From positions 3,640,671-3,704,670 of the forward strand of contig SSBO01000008.1 of the NCBI GenBank assembly GCA_005281725.1: DNA of 64,000 nt, written 5' to 3'. Made by a program: the position numbers and the translations under genes. Each line of letters starts with the position of its first letter. The stretch's first letter is position 1. Positions 11,551-23,396 of the stretch are shown here, piece by piece. The stretch comes from Wuchereria bancrofti. Lineage: Eukaryota; Nematoda; Chromadorea; Rhabditida; Onchocercidae. The notes beneath the pieces are model-generated. The model was not told the DNA's origin and did no database searches. It was given only the letters and a program-made list of their open reading frames with translations.

Positions 11551-14500
11551 ATGGAACAGCAATTAATTTCATCACAGGATCAAGAAGTCCAAATGCCCGC
11601 TGACAGGGATGAATTCAGGAAGCAGGATGGTGAAAACCGGCAAAAGAAACGGGAATCAGAAACAGAAAGTCGACCCTCAACAAGTGCTGATGATGGAATG
11701 TTAGTTGTTTAGCTTAAATTTAAAATAAGCTTTAAAGAAGTTGATTTTGGAGAAAGTTCATTTTTATCATCTTCTTTCACTTTTTTTTTCTGTAGCTAGC
11801 GAAATTATTATAATTACATTATGTCAAAACCATAACACTTTAGAAGGATTCCAGATTTCTAGTTTTTAAAGGTTGATGCTGCATAAATATGTAAAATAAG
11901 TATGTAGGAAGAAGTCTAAAGTTTTTTAATACTATTATGAACAGTGGTCTTGAAAATATTTGTATTATTGAGGTCATGCTACGTAGAGATTATGCTTTAG
12001 GAAGTGCTATAGGTGGTTTGGTTACACACTCTATTTTCATAATATCTGTGTGACATAATTATTAATGATGTATTAGTAATTTTTTCCAGACAGTATTTTA
12101 ATCATGCATCAGCATGAATCTCTTTAATGAACAAACTGTGCACAAATTCTTTCAGTTCGTTACCTGTCGTCGATGGTGTTATCTATAGTTATAAGTACAT
12201 ATCGAAGGTCAAAGATTTACCAATCAAAGATATGATTAACAGGTAGGTCATTCCGTTCACCTGTGTTGACATTCAGGTTCGGTATATTCCGACATCACTC
12301 TATCTTCTAAATTCTTTAGTTTTTTTCTAATCCAATAAAATATGATCTGTTAAACAGTTTTGGCTGTTAAACAGCTGTTAAACAGTATTCCGATCTTACT
12401 TCAGAAATATTCTTTTATTTATTCAAAACTGATCTTAGCCGATAATAGCAGTTCGTTCTTGTTGTTGAATTAATATATAGTATCTTGGACATCTTGGAGA
12501 AATAAATTTCTTTTGCTATGATGGCGAGCCTCTTCTTTTCGGAAGCTCACTTGTTATTGTTGTCTGTCCTGCAGATTGATACAGTTTTGATCGCACTGCT
12601 TCGAGTAATTTTATGTACCTATCAAATTATTTTGTCAGATGATTTTATATTGTATTTTAAAGTTTTATGCAGCTGATACAAATTTGTAGTTTTCGGATCG
12701 AGTCAAATATCTTACATAATTAACCATTGGTATTTGTTTTCAGTTCTGTGGAAAGAAATATAAGATTACCGAAAATTTATTTAAATGGTCAACCTTTTGA
12801 AATTTCATTTCTTTTGGATACAGATTTCATCTCCGAGCGAGACCTTTGGGTTGACAATTTAGGTATGTCTCTTTTCAAATAATTAAAACTTCAATATATT
12901 ATTCTTCTGTGCTGCTTAGCAATGTTAGTTAAATTACAGGTTCATGGGCTGGTACTGTACGAAGACCAACGTGTAAAAGCATAAGAGTTAATGCTGCAGG
13001 TGTTCCGGACACAAAAAATCCATATTATGTCATAAGGAAAAAGTACGGCAGCCATCCTCATTCGGATCCACCTCTTGGTTTAATGAAATGTTTGTGTTAT
13101 TTGACCAGAAATGGGCGAGCAACAGGGAATGCTCTATTATCGTACAAATGTTTGGAAAATTGTAATTTGCAACCACGTCCTCACGGAAATAATAAGCATA
13201 GCCGGAATCCATACATAAGGACATATCCATCAACTTTGCTCAAGATCAAGGAACGTATCGGTTCACAAAGTCCTGCAGCTATTTGGAATGAGCTGTCGGT
13301 TGATTCGACTGGTAATATGGATGCACAAGCGACACTTCGAGATAGGAAACAGGTTTATAATGCTCGATCGATTCGAAAAAAATCACCTGGTATACTATCA
13401 TATTGCTTGCACTTGCGTGATTTTTTTGTTAATAAAATTTTAAAAATTTATGGTGGTTTAGTAAGCAACAGTTTCCGTAAATAATGCACTTTTCGGGAAA
13501 AACTCTGTAATTGAATCGTAGTATGCCCTTAAGTAAATCTTGTAATACTGATAATTCTTTGACATTCCCCAATAATTTCATCCATGTCTTTAGGTGTTTT
13601 TAATTGTAAGCTATAGTTGTTGTCTTATCTATTCCAACAAATAGAAAAGGTGAGATGATATATGAGTTATTTTTGCTACAATAGTGGAACGTTCATTCTT
13701 TTCTAACAATAAAACATTTCTTTCTATCGAGTGGTGATATTTTAAGTGGTGATAATAGCACTAAAGTATATAATAACCAGGATAGGGTTATTTTTTTTCT
13801 CTATTAAACTTCTTTTTCATTTTAGATTCGCAGACGCAAAATGACGTTAATCATCTCAGGCAACGTGTGGCAGCATTGGAGGAGCAAAATAGCAAGTTAA
13901 TATTTACAAATGCTGGTTTGCTGGAAATAGTGAACGATTTACGTAAGGCAAAACAAGAACTAGAAGCGGAAAATCGTCGCATAAAGCAAAACAGTTATCA
14001 AGAAAGGACGAATGGTATTAGTACTTCTATCGAATACTTCTGTCTTCTATCAGTTAATAATTCTTTCTTTTTATTAGAATTTGAGGTACATAAGAATATA
14101 TTAGAAAAGCGGAGAATTATTGCTTAATAGTTGATATTTGAATAAGTTATGAAAAGTTTCAAAGTCTTTCTGTCACGAAAGGTCATTGATTCGGATTGAA
14201 ATAAAGGCAGATCTACAAATAAAGGTAGGTCAAAATAAATTTCCTTTGTCTTGATTTATTCATTTGTTTTACCTGAGAAGTTGATACCTTGTTTCTTACT
14301 TATCTAATACGAAACGATCTTCGTAATATCACTTCTTTATTCATGTTGATGTTGCACTTCAATAAGTAATTGAATATACATTTCAAATTTTGCCTTATTC
14401 CAGTCTTCTTATCATTAATGTTTAATACGGGTTAAGATTGAAAACCTTGTTTTTATTTTTGTTATACTGTATTGCAATTGAAAGGTAGCTTTAATTTCTT

Positions 14501-14794
14501 TTCCAGAAATCTTCCAAAAGTTCTCTAGTGGATGCATCTAAATTTTTAAATTTCTCGTTTGTGGACGAAACCTCTTTTCTAGGTTTATTGCTTCCTCATT
14601 CTACAATACTTAATTATCCGGGACAACATCCGGATAAAGCTCGAGCTAATGTCTATGAAACGGGAGCGGAAACAACGGTAATGATATGTGATCGATGTAC
14701 TGAAGAATATAGAGTGCAGGAGGAACCTTCAACAATAGACCAATCAGCATGTTGCAAAGCACGCTTTGCAACTATTCCAGGTCACAAATACTGA
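11551..14794 (+). CDS. Uncharacterised protein with basic globular core and coiled coil (419 aa)
   Basis: Six exons: 11551-11699, 12156-12242, 12744-12862, 12940-13389, 13826-14014, 14529-14794. All use GT-AG and keep phase if the last acceptor is TTCTCTAG at 14528; the AG at 14506 would break phase. The N-terminus is charged and low-complexity. Residues about 60-270 form a conserved-looking core with several Cys/His and a basic segment, including PYYVIRKKYGSHPHS, MKCLCYLTRNGRATG, SPAAIWNEL and TLRDRKQVYNARS. Residues about 275-330 are a predicted coiled coil (LRQRVAALEEQNSKL). The C-terminus has a Cys-rich patch (MICDRCTEEY, SACCKAR). The core is reminiscent of DNA-binding FLYWCH/MULE-associated proteins, but I do not recognise the family. 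A polyadenylation-like AATAAA lies at 14799, five bases after the stop. Confidence 0.75.
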
Positions 14795-15042
14795 TCATAA
14801 TAAAGACATCAGCTGATTTTTTCTAATCTCGCAAATATATTGTGCTTGATAATATTTTCTTCAAGCCTTTTAGATCTGTTAATCCTCATCGATATCTGGT
14901 TTGATATTGTGAACTTGGGAACTGTTGGTGAATCGGGTAAGATGTGCCTAAAATGCATTCTGCATCCTAATTCTTCATCTAATTTTTTCCTTTTTTTTCA
15001 AAATTCATCACGGCATTCTTATTTTTGTTATGCGTCAAGTAG
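14795..15042. other. 3' flank between coiled-coil gene and left BEL/Pao arm
   Basis: Short spacer containing the likely polyadenylation site of the preceding gene. An open frame overlaps here and continues into the repeat arm, but it has no conserved content. Confidence 0.5.
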
Positions 15043-16038
15043 AGATTTGTTAGAGGAAGTTTTCTTTGGTTGTGGTTTGGAGTTTGTAATGACGAATGTG
15101 TTCTGTAATAATGTTTGTTGCAATAAAGTTTATTCGCTAACAACTATATTACAGAAAATATTAATTAACATTGACAATATGCTGATAATTTCATAGAGAT
15201 GTTACTACGAGTATGTGATGAGATGGAAGAAAAATAAGTAAATTTGAATAAATGAATGCGCGGAACCAGCCGAACTGAAGCTTGCTGACCCTCAAAAACT
15301 GACTGAAGCAGCGGTTTAACATTTTAAATAATAGACATTGGTTTACAACAAAGCGCGCGATTACAGTGATTAAAGAGCTGTCTTACTGGATGATCTTTAC
15401 TCTTTGTACAGTAAAAGTTGGGTTTTAATATTATGTCATTTGCTCATAAGAACGATTACTAGATCTATAATATATTGTAGATATGGTTTAGAATAAAGGA
15501 ACAATTTTCGAAAATATTAATTAAGCATATATTCTTTGTTAATAACTGTAACATTCCAGACGATGCAAATAACAGCCACAACTGGAAGATAAGTGCTGGA
15601 TAAATGATTGCTTACATGATATACAATTTTGAAACAGTTTTTGTTTGTTCTGAGAAATATTCAATTCAGACAATTTTTGGGTTTAATACAATTTTATTTT
15701 TATTTTCTGACATTTCCGATTGAAAGGTGTGAAAACCTTCAGGAGAAAAAATTAGGTAAAATGTTTGGGTACGTCGGTTTGTAGTATTTCTAGTTCGTAC
15801 AACGGTAGACTTGCAGAACTGATTTGTCGAACTCAGTTGGTTAAATTTTGAATTTCTTTCACTTCTGGAAGGTACAGCATATTCACTGGTCAGTTGAGGG
15901 GTAATTCTATTGCGGCACCTCTTGATTCTCCATCTCTTTCTTTTGAAATTTCTTTTATCCTGGCTAATTTCCATACATCGCGGGAACTACTAATTTTTGT
16001 GGAGTATTGAGCATTTATTATGCAAAAATCTAATTCTT
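15043..16038 (-). mobile_element. BEL/Pao retrotransposon 3' fragment (left inverted arm)
   Basis: Reverse complement of 17258-18254 with very few differences over its inner 850 bases. Read on the minus strand, the inner end encodes a piece resembling the BEL/Pao integrase C-terminal domain (DUF5641): DVWKLARIKEISKERDGESR followed by an LP motif, an in-frame stop, and NMLYL.EV. The remainder towards 15043 is non-coding and would correspond to 3' untranslated sequence and LTR. No protease, reverse transcriptase or integrase core is present, so this is a degenerate, non-autonomous remnant. The family call rests on that short motif. The LTR boundaries cannot be fixed without a second LTR. Confidence 0.7.
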
Positions 16039-16086
16039 ATCACAAACAGTATAAAAAAAGTGATTATAAAATGAAATTTTATAATA

Positions 16087-16849
16087 ATGACAGATAGGCT
16101 CGCTTCATCGACCGTTGCTGCTTTACTTCAACGAGCTGAAGCAAAATATGTGAATATGGCAAAAGATGACATACTGTCAGCTTTAAGACACTTTCCTGGA
16201 TTCAAACCGAACGTGTTTGATCACATTTATCCGGACCACACGTGTTCGCCTGCATTTTGTCTGGAGGGCACCATCCCTGTTTGTCATCAATTTAAGACCG
16301 TTCCTTACTTATTTTGTAGACGGATTGATTGTTTCAGTCACTCCATTTTGGTATTGTACTATGTCACACATTATTTCGATCTCTCTTCTATCTTTCATTT
16401 ACATTTACATTTGCTAGAGAATTTGTTTGTTGTAGATTTCTTTATCAGATAAATGGTATAACTGCAAGTCTCAAATTCTCATTTATGTAGTTTTTTTTAA
16501 AGAAATTTTTTCTCAGGGTGAAATAGACAACTTACCGGTGGCAATATATCTCCGAGACACCCATCCTTACAAGGCTCCAACATGTTATGTGTGCCCAATG
16601 GCTCATATGATAGTGAGAGAATCAGAAACAGTAGATGAGCTAGGATGCATCTCTTTAATATATCTTCATAATTGGATCTTTCCAGGAAATCATTTAAACG
16701 GCTTATTACAAGTAATTTTTTTATTCACAAGAATAAATTCTTTAGGTAAAAAAAAAATATTTCTGAGTAAGAAAACCAAAAAATTCGCATTTTTTTAGGT
16801 TATGATGGATGTGCTTCCAAAATCTCTGCCCAGTGATTCAGAAACTTAA
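16087..16849 (+). CDS. TSG101-like UEV-domain-only protein (152 aa)
   Basis: Three exons: 16087-16299, 16517-16711, 16799-16849. The product aligns with the UEV (catalytically inactive E2-like) domain of ESCRT-I subunit TSG101: helix region RAEAKYVNMAKDDILSALRH, then CLEGTIPV, VAIYLRDTHPYKAPTCYV, ISLIYLHNW and LNGLLQVMMDVLP. It stops directly after the UEV fold and so lacks the proline-rich linker, coiled coil and steadiness box needed for ESCRT-I assembly. In TSG101 this domain binds PTAP motifs and ubiquitin. Exon 1 ends at a weak donor (GACC|GTTCCT) that adds about three residues before the exon 2 homology. The gene sits exactly between two inverted retroelement arms, so it may be a captured partial duplicate or a pseudogene. 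Its frame is intact across all three exons. Confidence 0.7.
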
Positions 16850-17257
16850 CATCTATTATGTACATGTCTAATCCGGATCTTGTGTAAAGCTTTCTGTGAC
16901 AAATACAAATTTGTATATTTAAAATCTGATGTTGAAATAAAAATTTTTCATCCTCCAATTCGTGATTGCAGTTACCGCAATAGGACAAATATAATCCCTT
17001 TTCTATACAGTAGTTTTGAACGCAATCATAAGGATCAACCGATCTTTTAGCTATGGAATTTCAGGGGATTTAGGAGGCCATCTCAAGAGCTATGGAATTT
17101 AATGGAAAATCTTTTAGCTATGGAATTTTCATAAAACTCATCATCGAAATAACAGACCAAACTCTTAATAGATCATTATTACTATATTTTACATCAGAAT
17201 TTCTCATAGAATTGAATCTTGCCCAAGTTTTTGTATGTCGCTTTCATTTACTGGATG
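16850..17257. other. Spacer between UEV gene and right BEL/Pao arm
   Basis: Contains three copies of AGCTATGGAATTT (starting near 17049, 17088 and 17116). An open frame enters the right arm from here. No conserved coding sequence recognised. Confidence 0.5.
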
Positions 17258-18254
17258 AAGAATTAGATTTTTGCATAATAAATGCTCAATACTCCACAAC
17301 AATTAGTAGTTCCCGCGATGTATGGAAATTAGCCAGGATAAAAGAAATTTCAAAAGAAAGAGATGGAGAATCAAGAGGTGCCGCAATAGAATTACCCCTC
17401 AACTGACCAGTGAATATGCTGTACCTTCTAGAAGTGAAAGAAATTCAAAATTTAACCAACTGAGTTCGACAAATCAGTTCTGCAAGTCTACCGTTGTACG
17501 AACTAGAAATACTACAAACCGACGTACCCAAACATTTTACCTAATTTTTTCTCCTGAAGGTTTTCACACCTTTCAATCGGAAATGTCAGAAAATAAAAAT
17601 AAAATTGTATTAAACCCAAAAATTGTCTGAATTGAATATTTCTCAGAACAAACAAAAACTGTTTCAAAATTGTATATCATGTAAGCAATCATTTATCCTG
17701 CACTTATCTTCCAGTTGTGGCTGTTATTTGCATCGTCTGGAATGTTACAGTTGTTAACAAAGAATATATGCTTAATTAATATTTTCGAAAATTGTTCCTT
17801 TATTCTAAACCATATCTACAATATATTATAGAGGTTTTCTAATCTAGTAATCGTTCTTATGAGCAAATGACATAATATTAAAACCCAACTCTTACTGTAC
17901 AAAGAGTAAAGATCATCCAGTAAGACAGCTCTTTAATCACTGTAATCGCGCGCTTTGTTGTAAACCAATGTAAAATGTTAAACCGCTGCTTCAGTCAGTT
18001 TTTGAGGGTCAGCAAGCTTCAGTTCGGCTGGTTCCGCGCATTCATTTATTCAAATTTACTTATTTTTCTTCCATCTCATCACATACTCGTAGTAACATCT
18101 CTATGAAATTATCAGCATATTGTCAATGTTAATTAATATTTTGTGTAATATAGTTGTTAGAGAATAAACTTTGTTACAACAAACACTATTACAGAAGACA
18201 TTTGTCATTACAAACTCCAAACCATAATCACGGAAACTCCCCTAACAAATCCCC
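17258..18254 (+). mobile_element. BEL/Pao retrotransposon 3' fragment (right inverted arm)
   Basis: Mirror copy of 15043-16038. The plus strand carries the same DUF5641-like segment (SSRDVWKLARIKEISKERDG), an in-frame TGA after ELPLN, and then NMLYLLEV, matching the usual end of BEL/Pao polyproteins. An overlapping 102-aa open frame (17322-17630) is identical in translation in both arms. Differences include a substitution near the inner edge and an extra 11 bases around 17832-17842. The outermost roughly 110 bases are clearly more diverged. The arm ends about 120 bases before the MESH1 stop codon. Confidence 0.7.
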
Positions 18255-18372
18255 AGAAGTTCTCGACAGGATTAGTCCAGAATATCTTATCAAATAATAG
18301 TAAGAATAACATCATTTGCAGAAAAACGGGATATTGCGCAATATTATCAGGCCAGAAAACATTTGTTTAATG

Positions 18373-20051
18373 TCATTTATACAAATATCTATTAATGACA
18401 TCATCAAGGGCGACTTCCAGCGCTTCATTAGTTCCTTTTAATTCTGAAACAATTGCTTTCGACCATATAAAATATTCTTTTACCCTTTGTGCACTCCATC
18501 CAACCGGTGTTTCACGTTCCAAATCCCGCAAATTATGCAGTTTATCGGCGAGGTGAATTAATTTTGCCTACAACAGGTTGTATTTGTAGAACTGCATAAC
18601 ATGACAATCAATAATTCCTGCTCAGTGTATACATATTATTGGGATCACGCATTATTTAATGATCTAATAATATTACTTTCATTCAGTTTCAATTTCAACT
18701 TTTTTTTAAAAAAAAAGTACTCAGGACGGAATATTTTCCATTGCATGCTTATATATCACATGTGTGCAAATCTACACTCTCCGGTAGTTATATCTCACTA
18801 GATTGTGTTGTTATACCTTATTCAGTTCTTAAAATAACAACATATTTTTCTCTGTGCGTGCCAATGATTGACTGATTGTTTCTACCCTGACCCTTAGATG
18901 ACATGCCTATATTAAGTTTTCTTCAATACCCTGGTGAAAAGCATAATTTGCATATTTTCCCTTTCCTCGAAAATTGCTTAACACAAGAAAAATTTCTTCA
19001 AATTATATTTTTGAAACTCAGTCGAATAAAATTGCCTCATGTGGCACATATAACTAACACCATCAAGACGCTGAACAAGAGATAAAGAATAGTAAAATTC
19101 GAGATGCTACGTTTCACTTTATATTTCAATATCTTCTGCTGTAAATTTCCAGGATTTGGCTTTGTATTCAAGGACATAAGTTAAGCATTTGATTTTACAC
19201 TCATGAAGGACAAGTCCTTTCCAGAACAAGAACGTCTCAAAAAAGTGTAAAATATACAATACAATCAAAATGAATAATTAGTACATGATTCGGCTTCCTT
19301 CCTATTCTCCCTGATTTCAAATTATAAATTAACCTTATGTGAATGTTTTACTGCATTTTCAATTTGTAGCTGCTTCCGTACAGAGGCTGGTAAGCTTTTA
19401 TCATCGGTGCATTCTTGCACGATTTGACTAATCTAAAAAGAGAAAATGAAATCAACAATCATAATCTCGTACCAAATGTTTTTTCTACCACAAAAAGTTT
19501 CGAGAAAAAGGCACCTCTTCACCAAATAAACTACTGATTTCCTGGAAAGTAGTAGATGTATCTTCAACGGTATCATGCAACAGTGCTGCTGCAATCGTCG
19601 CACTATCTGTCACACCAACTTCTGAGGATAATATATGCGCAACACCTAAAACAAATCCTTCGAAGTGTAAATCCTAATCAAAAATTTTATGCGTCTTAAC
19701 TTAACAGACAGAAGATACAGATATAGAAAAAAAAATAAGATACATGCATAGAGAAAAATTACATTCCACAAAATGTGAAGAGAAATGCAACAATGAAAGT
19801 GAAAATATAACAAAATCCTCACAAAAGACTAAATGACATGAAATACTCTTGAGTAGCATAATTGCGCTCGATTATAATCAGTTTTATATTTTTGTTCTAT
19901 TCTAACTCCAAATATTTTGCAAGCTAAATAAGTATAATAAGTTACCGATAGGATGATTAATATAAGGCGTTTGTAAGGCATCTTTTCGTCTCTGTAAACG
20001 ATGACGTTCGGCTGCAAAATTACACGCTTTGACGACGACGCATACATCCAT
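18373..20051 (-). CDS. HDDC3: MESH1 (HDDC3) ppGpp/NADPH pyrophosphohydrolase-type protein
   Basis: Four exons in gene order: 20051-19946, 19645-19515, 19432-19334, 18567-18373. They join with perfect phase to 176 aa, matching the family's roughly 180 aa. MESH1 is the animal RelA/SpoT-type hydrolase: it hydrolyses (p)ppGpp in vitro and is reported to act on NADPH. Motifs: N-terminal [20 protein letters not shown], the HD signature [32 protein letters not shown]-like segment ([13 protein letters not shown]), and [20 protein letters not shown]. The metal-binding His and HD residues are present. No synthetase domain follows, as expected for MESH1. It is divergently arranged with DEK, their start codons about 450 bases apart. 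Confidence 0.95.
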
Positions 20052-20503
20052 ATCTAATGCGCTAGCATTACGTTTACGCTAGAAGACATTATCTACAATG
20101 CTCCATGGACTGAAGATTTTCATATCGAGTCGGTGGTGAGCTTTATGGGAATGTGCTACGATGATGTGTTGGTCTTGGTGTGGACTATCCGAGCGGGTCT
20201 TAGTTTTAAAACGTGATGAGTTGGCGGGAGGTGAGGGTGTGGTTATGGTGTTGAATTGTAGGGGTTTAAGGTTGAGTGATTTTAGTCTGTGATATGTAAG
20301 AATCTGATATATCTGAGGTTGGCGTACACTTCGCTATTAGTTGTATTTTCTGCTCCCTTTCTATTTGCCGTTATTTTTGTACTGTAATTATTGACAGCTT
20401 CATCACCTCATGATATAGCAATTTAACTTTTTCTTTTTACTAATTCCGTTTACTCATGTTTTTGCAGTTTGCGAGATAATCTTAATAAGTCGTATGTACG
20501 TCA
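20052..20503. promoter_or_regulatory. Divergent intergenic promoter region MESH1/DEK
   Basis: A 452-base spacer between two divergent start codons, slightly less AT-rich than its surroundings. It must contain both promoters. A TTTTTGCAG acceptor ends at 20467, 36 bases upstream of the DEK start, and is a candidate spliced-leader site. No specific factor site recognised. Confidence 0.5.
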
Positions 20504-23396
20504 ATGGCTGATGAATATAAAGGAGCTAGTGATCGGGTAAGAATGTGTTTATTCATCATTTTGGATAAGACTTCATAAATGAAATTATGGACAGCGTGAA
20601 ATCTATTTACTTTTTTTTGGACGGAATGTTTTTATGCACTTCTCAAGTACACTTTTTTACTAACGTTTTGTTCTATATTTGTGTTGCAGTGATCAGGGTT
20701 TATTTCTTGTTTGTTTATTTTAGTCCAAACAAGAAGGGACATCGAAAGATGAAGGTAATGAAGAGGAAATAGTTGATGGTCGTAAAGAAGAGAGGACAGT
20801 GGTAGATGTTGAAAAAGATGAAATGAATGTTGAAAGAAAAGATGAAGGAAGCATTGAAATAAAGGAAGAAGCAACGTCAGAGCCATTTACTGAAAGTCTG
20901 AACAAAAGTGGCGATGAAATGAGTGCTACTGTTAATGATGTGGAGGAAACTACAGGAGTGGCCAGAGAAGAAAAACCGAAACCTGTAAAAAGAGGTTCGT
21001 TTTTTAAGACAATAATTGAACATGACGGTCATTAATAGTTGGGTTGAGACGATTGTTATGATGATGATGATAAGTTAGTATGCTGGTTATAAGTATGAAA
21101 TTATGTACGAACCTTCCCTATTAAAATTATGGACATAATAGACTGCTTTGCTAATGGTCTCGAATTTATAGGTCTCCTTGATGAGCCAATTGTAAGAGAG
21201 GGAAAAAGACAGCGTCATGCAGTGGAACGACTAGCAGCAGTTTCGTCTCCATCTTCAAGGAAAGCATCTCTGGACGCAGTTGGATCAGGAACTTCTCTTG
21301 GGGACATTGAATTCGGTAAATTTTGTTTAGAGAGTACTGCTGGAATTGTGATGATTGCAAGAATGTTGTGTTGTTATTAAGGTGGTGCAGTGAGATGTCG
21401 GACACTTTTATGTTAGTTTTCACTATTTAACTATTTTCGCGCGTCGATATTTTTCCCTAGAAGGATGTATGAAAATATAATTGTAGGAACTATCGAGATT
21501 TTAGTACTTTTCCTAGTGATCTTGTTTGTGAGTTTGACATTTTTTCCTTATTTGATATTTTGTTTAATACTTTTCATCTTTTAGTGAATATTGGCATTTC
21601 TAAAGCGCAAAATGAGACATTGAAATGGCTTCATAGGCTATGTTACGGCACACCTGGGACAGCAACGTCAAGAAAAAGAGATCTTAGAAGATTTAACGGT
21701 TTTGCATTTGATGAAAAAAGTACTGATTTTGACAAGAAGAAGGCAACGGCAATGAAATTTACAAATAATGAGGTGCTCAGTCAGGAATTTTAATAACTTG
21801 AGAAACTATGTCATGAACATAGATATTTTGTGCAGCATCAACAGATGTCCAACTGAAAATAACTGATAATAGCTTTTCGATAGAAACTCATGGTTTCGGT
21901 ACTTAAAACTGAAATCTGCATGACAGTAATCACGGGTTTTCTTGGAAGCAATATATAACTATTATTTATCATTATTGGGAAATTTATTAAAATAGTAAAA
22001 GTCTTTTTTCAATGAATGAAATTTTACCTTTTCAGTTACATATGATTGGAAGGATTTTGGGTTCGGAGAGAGGACACACAAAGGAAGAAGCAGTAAGTAT
22101 ATTTATTAAATAGCAGCTTACATTTTTCGCGACATAAAGCTATATGAATTCATGAAGAAGAAATCATGAAGAGGAAATCATGTTTGGAAATTTTATTACA
22201 AAATAGGCAAAGGATGTTTCACATAGTTTTATTACGCAAGTTTATTTAAGGTGATGAATGTCCTTCATTTCTTGCAAAAACCGGAAGATAAGGGCAGAAA
22301 GGTCACCTCAGCAAAGAAGCGAAGGAGCTCTTCAAAATCGACGGGAAAAAGAACAAAAAGAAGCAGATTTGAGGGGAAAGGTATCTGTATGCCTTCGCAA
22401 ATGAGGTGAAAATAAATGGGTTGTATTTTTTGAAGTCATTTTGTCAAATTTTTCTAGGAAATAAGAAAAATATAAGAAAATCAAAGGAAGAATCAAGTGA
22501 GGATGACGACGCTGGTCAAAGCGGAGAGGAATCTAGCGGTGATGGAGATACTGAAGAAAAGAAATCGACAAGCGCAACAGAAAATCGTTCAGAAAAGATG
22601 AAGAGTTCAACCAAATTAACTTCTGTTTCCAAAACCGCTGTGGCAAAGGTTCGCTTTGAATTTTTGTTTTAACTGGTCACATTTTTTGCGTCATAATTGA
22701 AATTAGTGTTTAGAATCACTTAAAATTTGTTTTATTTCAAAATCGAAAATTCAAGATTGGATAATGTATTTTATATCACAGTATCAAAAAGAAGGGTGTA
22801 AATGTTTCGCTGTTATTAAGGATGACTCATCATGGGGTGATGGTGGACCTTCAAATGCAGAGGTGGAAACTACCATCAACGAAATTCTTCGTTCTGTGGA
22901 TCTTGTAAATTGTACAATGAAACAGATGTGTGAAAGGGTAGGGATTTCGACTGTATTAAAACACCGAGCTAATTGGTTCTATGGGGTTTAGAATATCTTA
23001 GAGAGAAATCTTATGAAATAAACGGTTAGCACTCGAAGTTGACTAAAGGTTCTGTTAGGTTTTTTATTGACGTTAAGCATAAAACCAGTAATTGATGTAC
23101 AGGTAATATGCTTTAAAACTTTGTTTACATAACGCTGATACCTTGGCATCACTTGTTTTATATAGTTGAAAGGTCGACTGACTGGAAGTGGGAGAGCAGC
23201 TAACCCCCTGTGGAATAACCACTGTATCAGTCCGGTAAGAAGACTAAAGACACTGCTACCGCTCTCATTAACTTTTATCTAAAAGTTGCGAAATTTGTAG
23301 ATCGCGGAAAAGTTCCCAAATTTGGATATGGCGACGTATAAAGGTGCACTGAAGGAACGCGTGAAAGTGGCTTTAGAGAAAATGGAAGATTCATGA
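20504..23396 (+). CDS. DEK: DEK chromatin protein
   Basis: Nine exons: 20504-20536, 20724-20994, 21172-21315, 21585-21772, 22036-22092, 22251-22380, 22458-22648, 22782-22937, 23301-23396. All phases agree, giving 421 aa. The order fits DEK, a nuclear DNA-topology and histone-associated protein. It has an acidic, Lys/Glu-rich N-terminus (residues 12-100), then the GTSLGDIEF box, then the SAP-like core (ETLKWLHRLCYGTPG, RRFNGFAFDE), then VMNVLHFLQKPEDKG. A basic and acidic Ser-rich linker follows (KKRRSSSKSTGKRTKRSRF, EESSEDDDAGQSGEESSGD). The C-terminal DEK_C winged fold is VETTINEILRSVDLVNCTMKQMCERI then AEKFPNLDMATYK. DEK_C binds DNA in the human protein. Assignment is by these motifs and domain order. 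Confidence 0.92.

Larger units (their letters stand above)
15043..18254. repeat. 3.2-kb imperfect palindrome: two 1-kb inverted arms around a 1.2-kb core
   Basis: Arms 15043-16038 and 17258-18254 are inverted copies separated by 1219 bases. In both, the retroelement coding end faces inwards and the presumptive LTR faces outwards. The core holds the UEV gene. Confidence 0.9.

Noticed and set aside
15666..15974. 102-aa open frame present in both inverted arms as a novel protein family
   Set aside because: It overlaps, in another frame, the BEL/Pao DUF5641-like coding end. Identity in both arms follows from the arm duplication, not from protein constraint.
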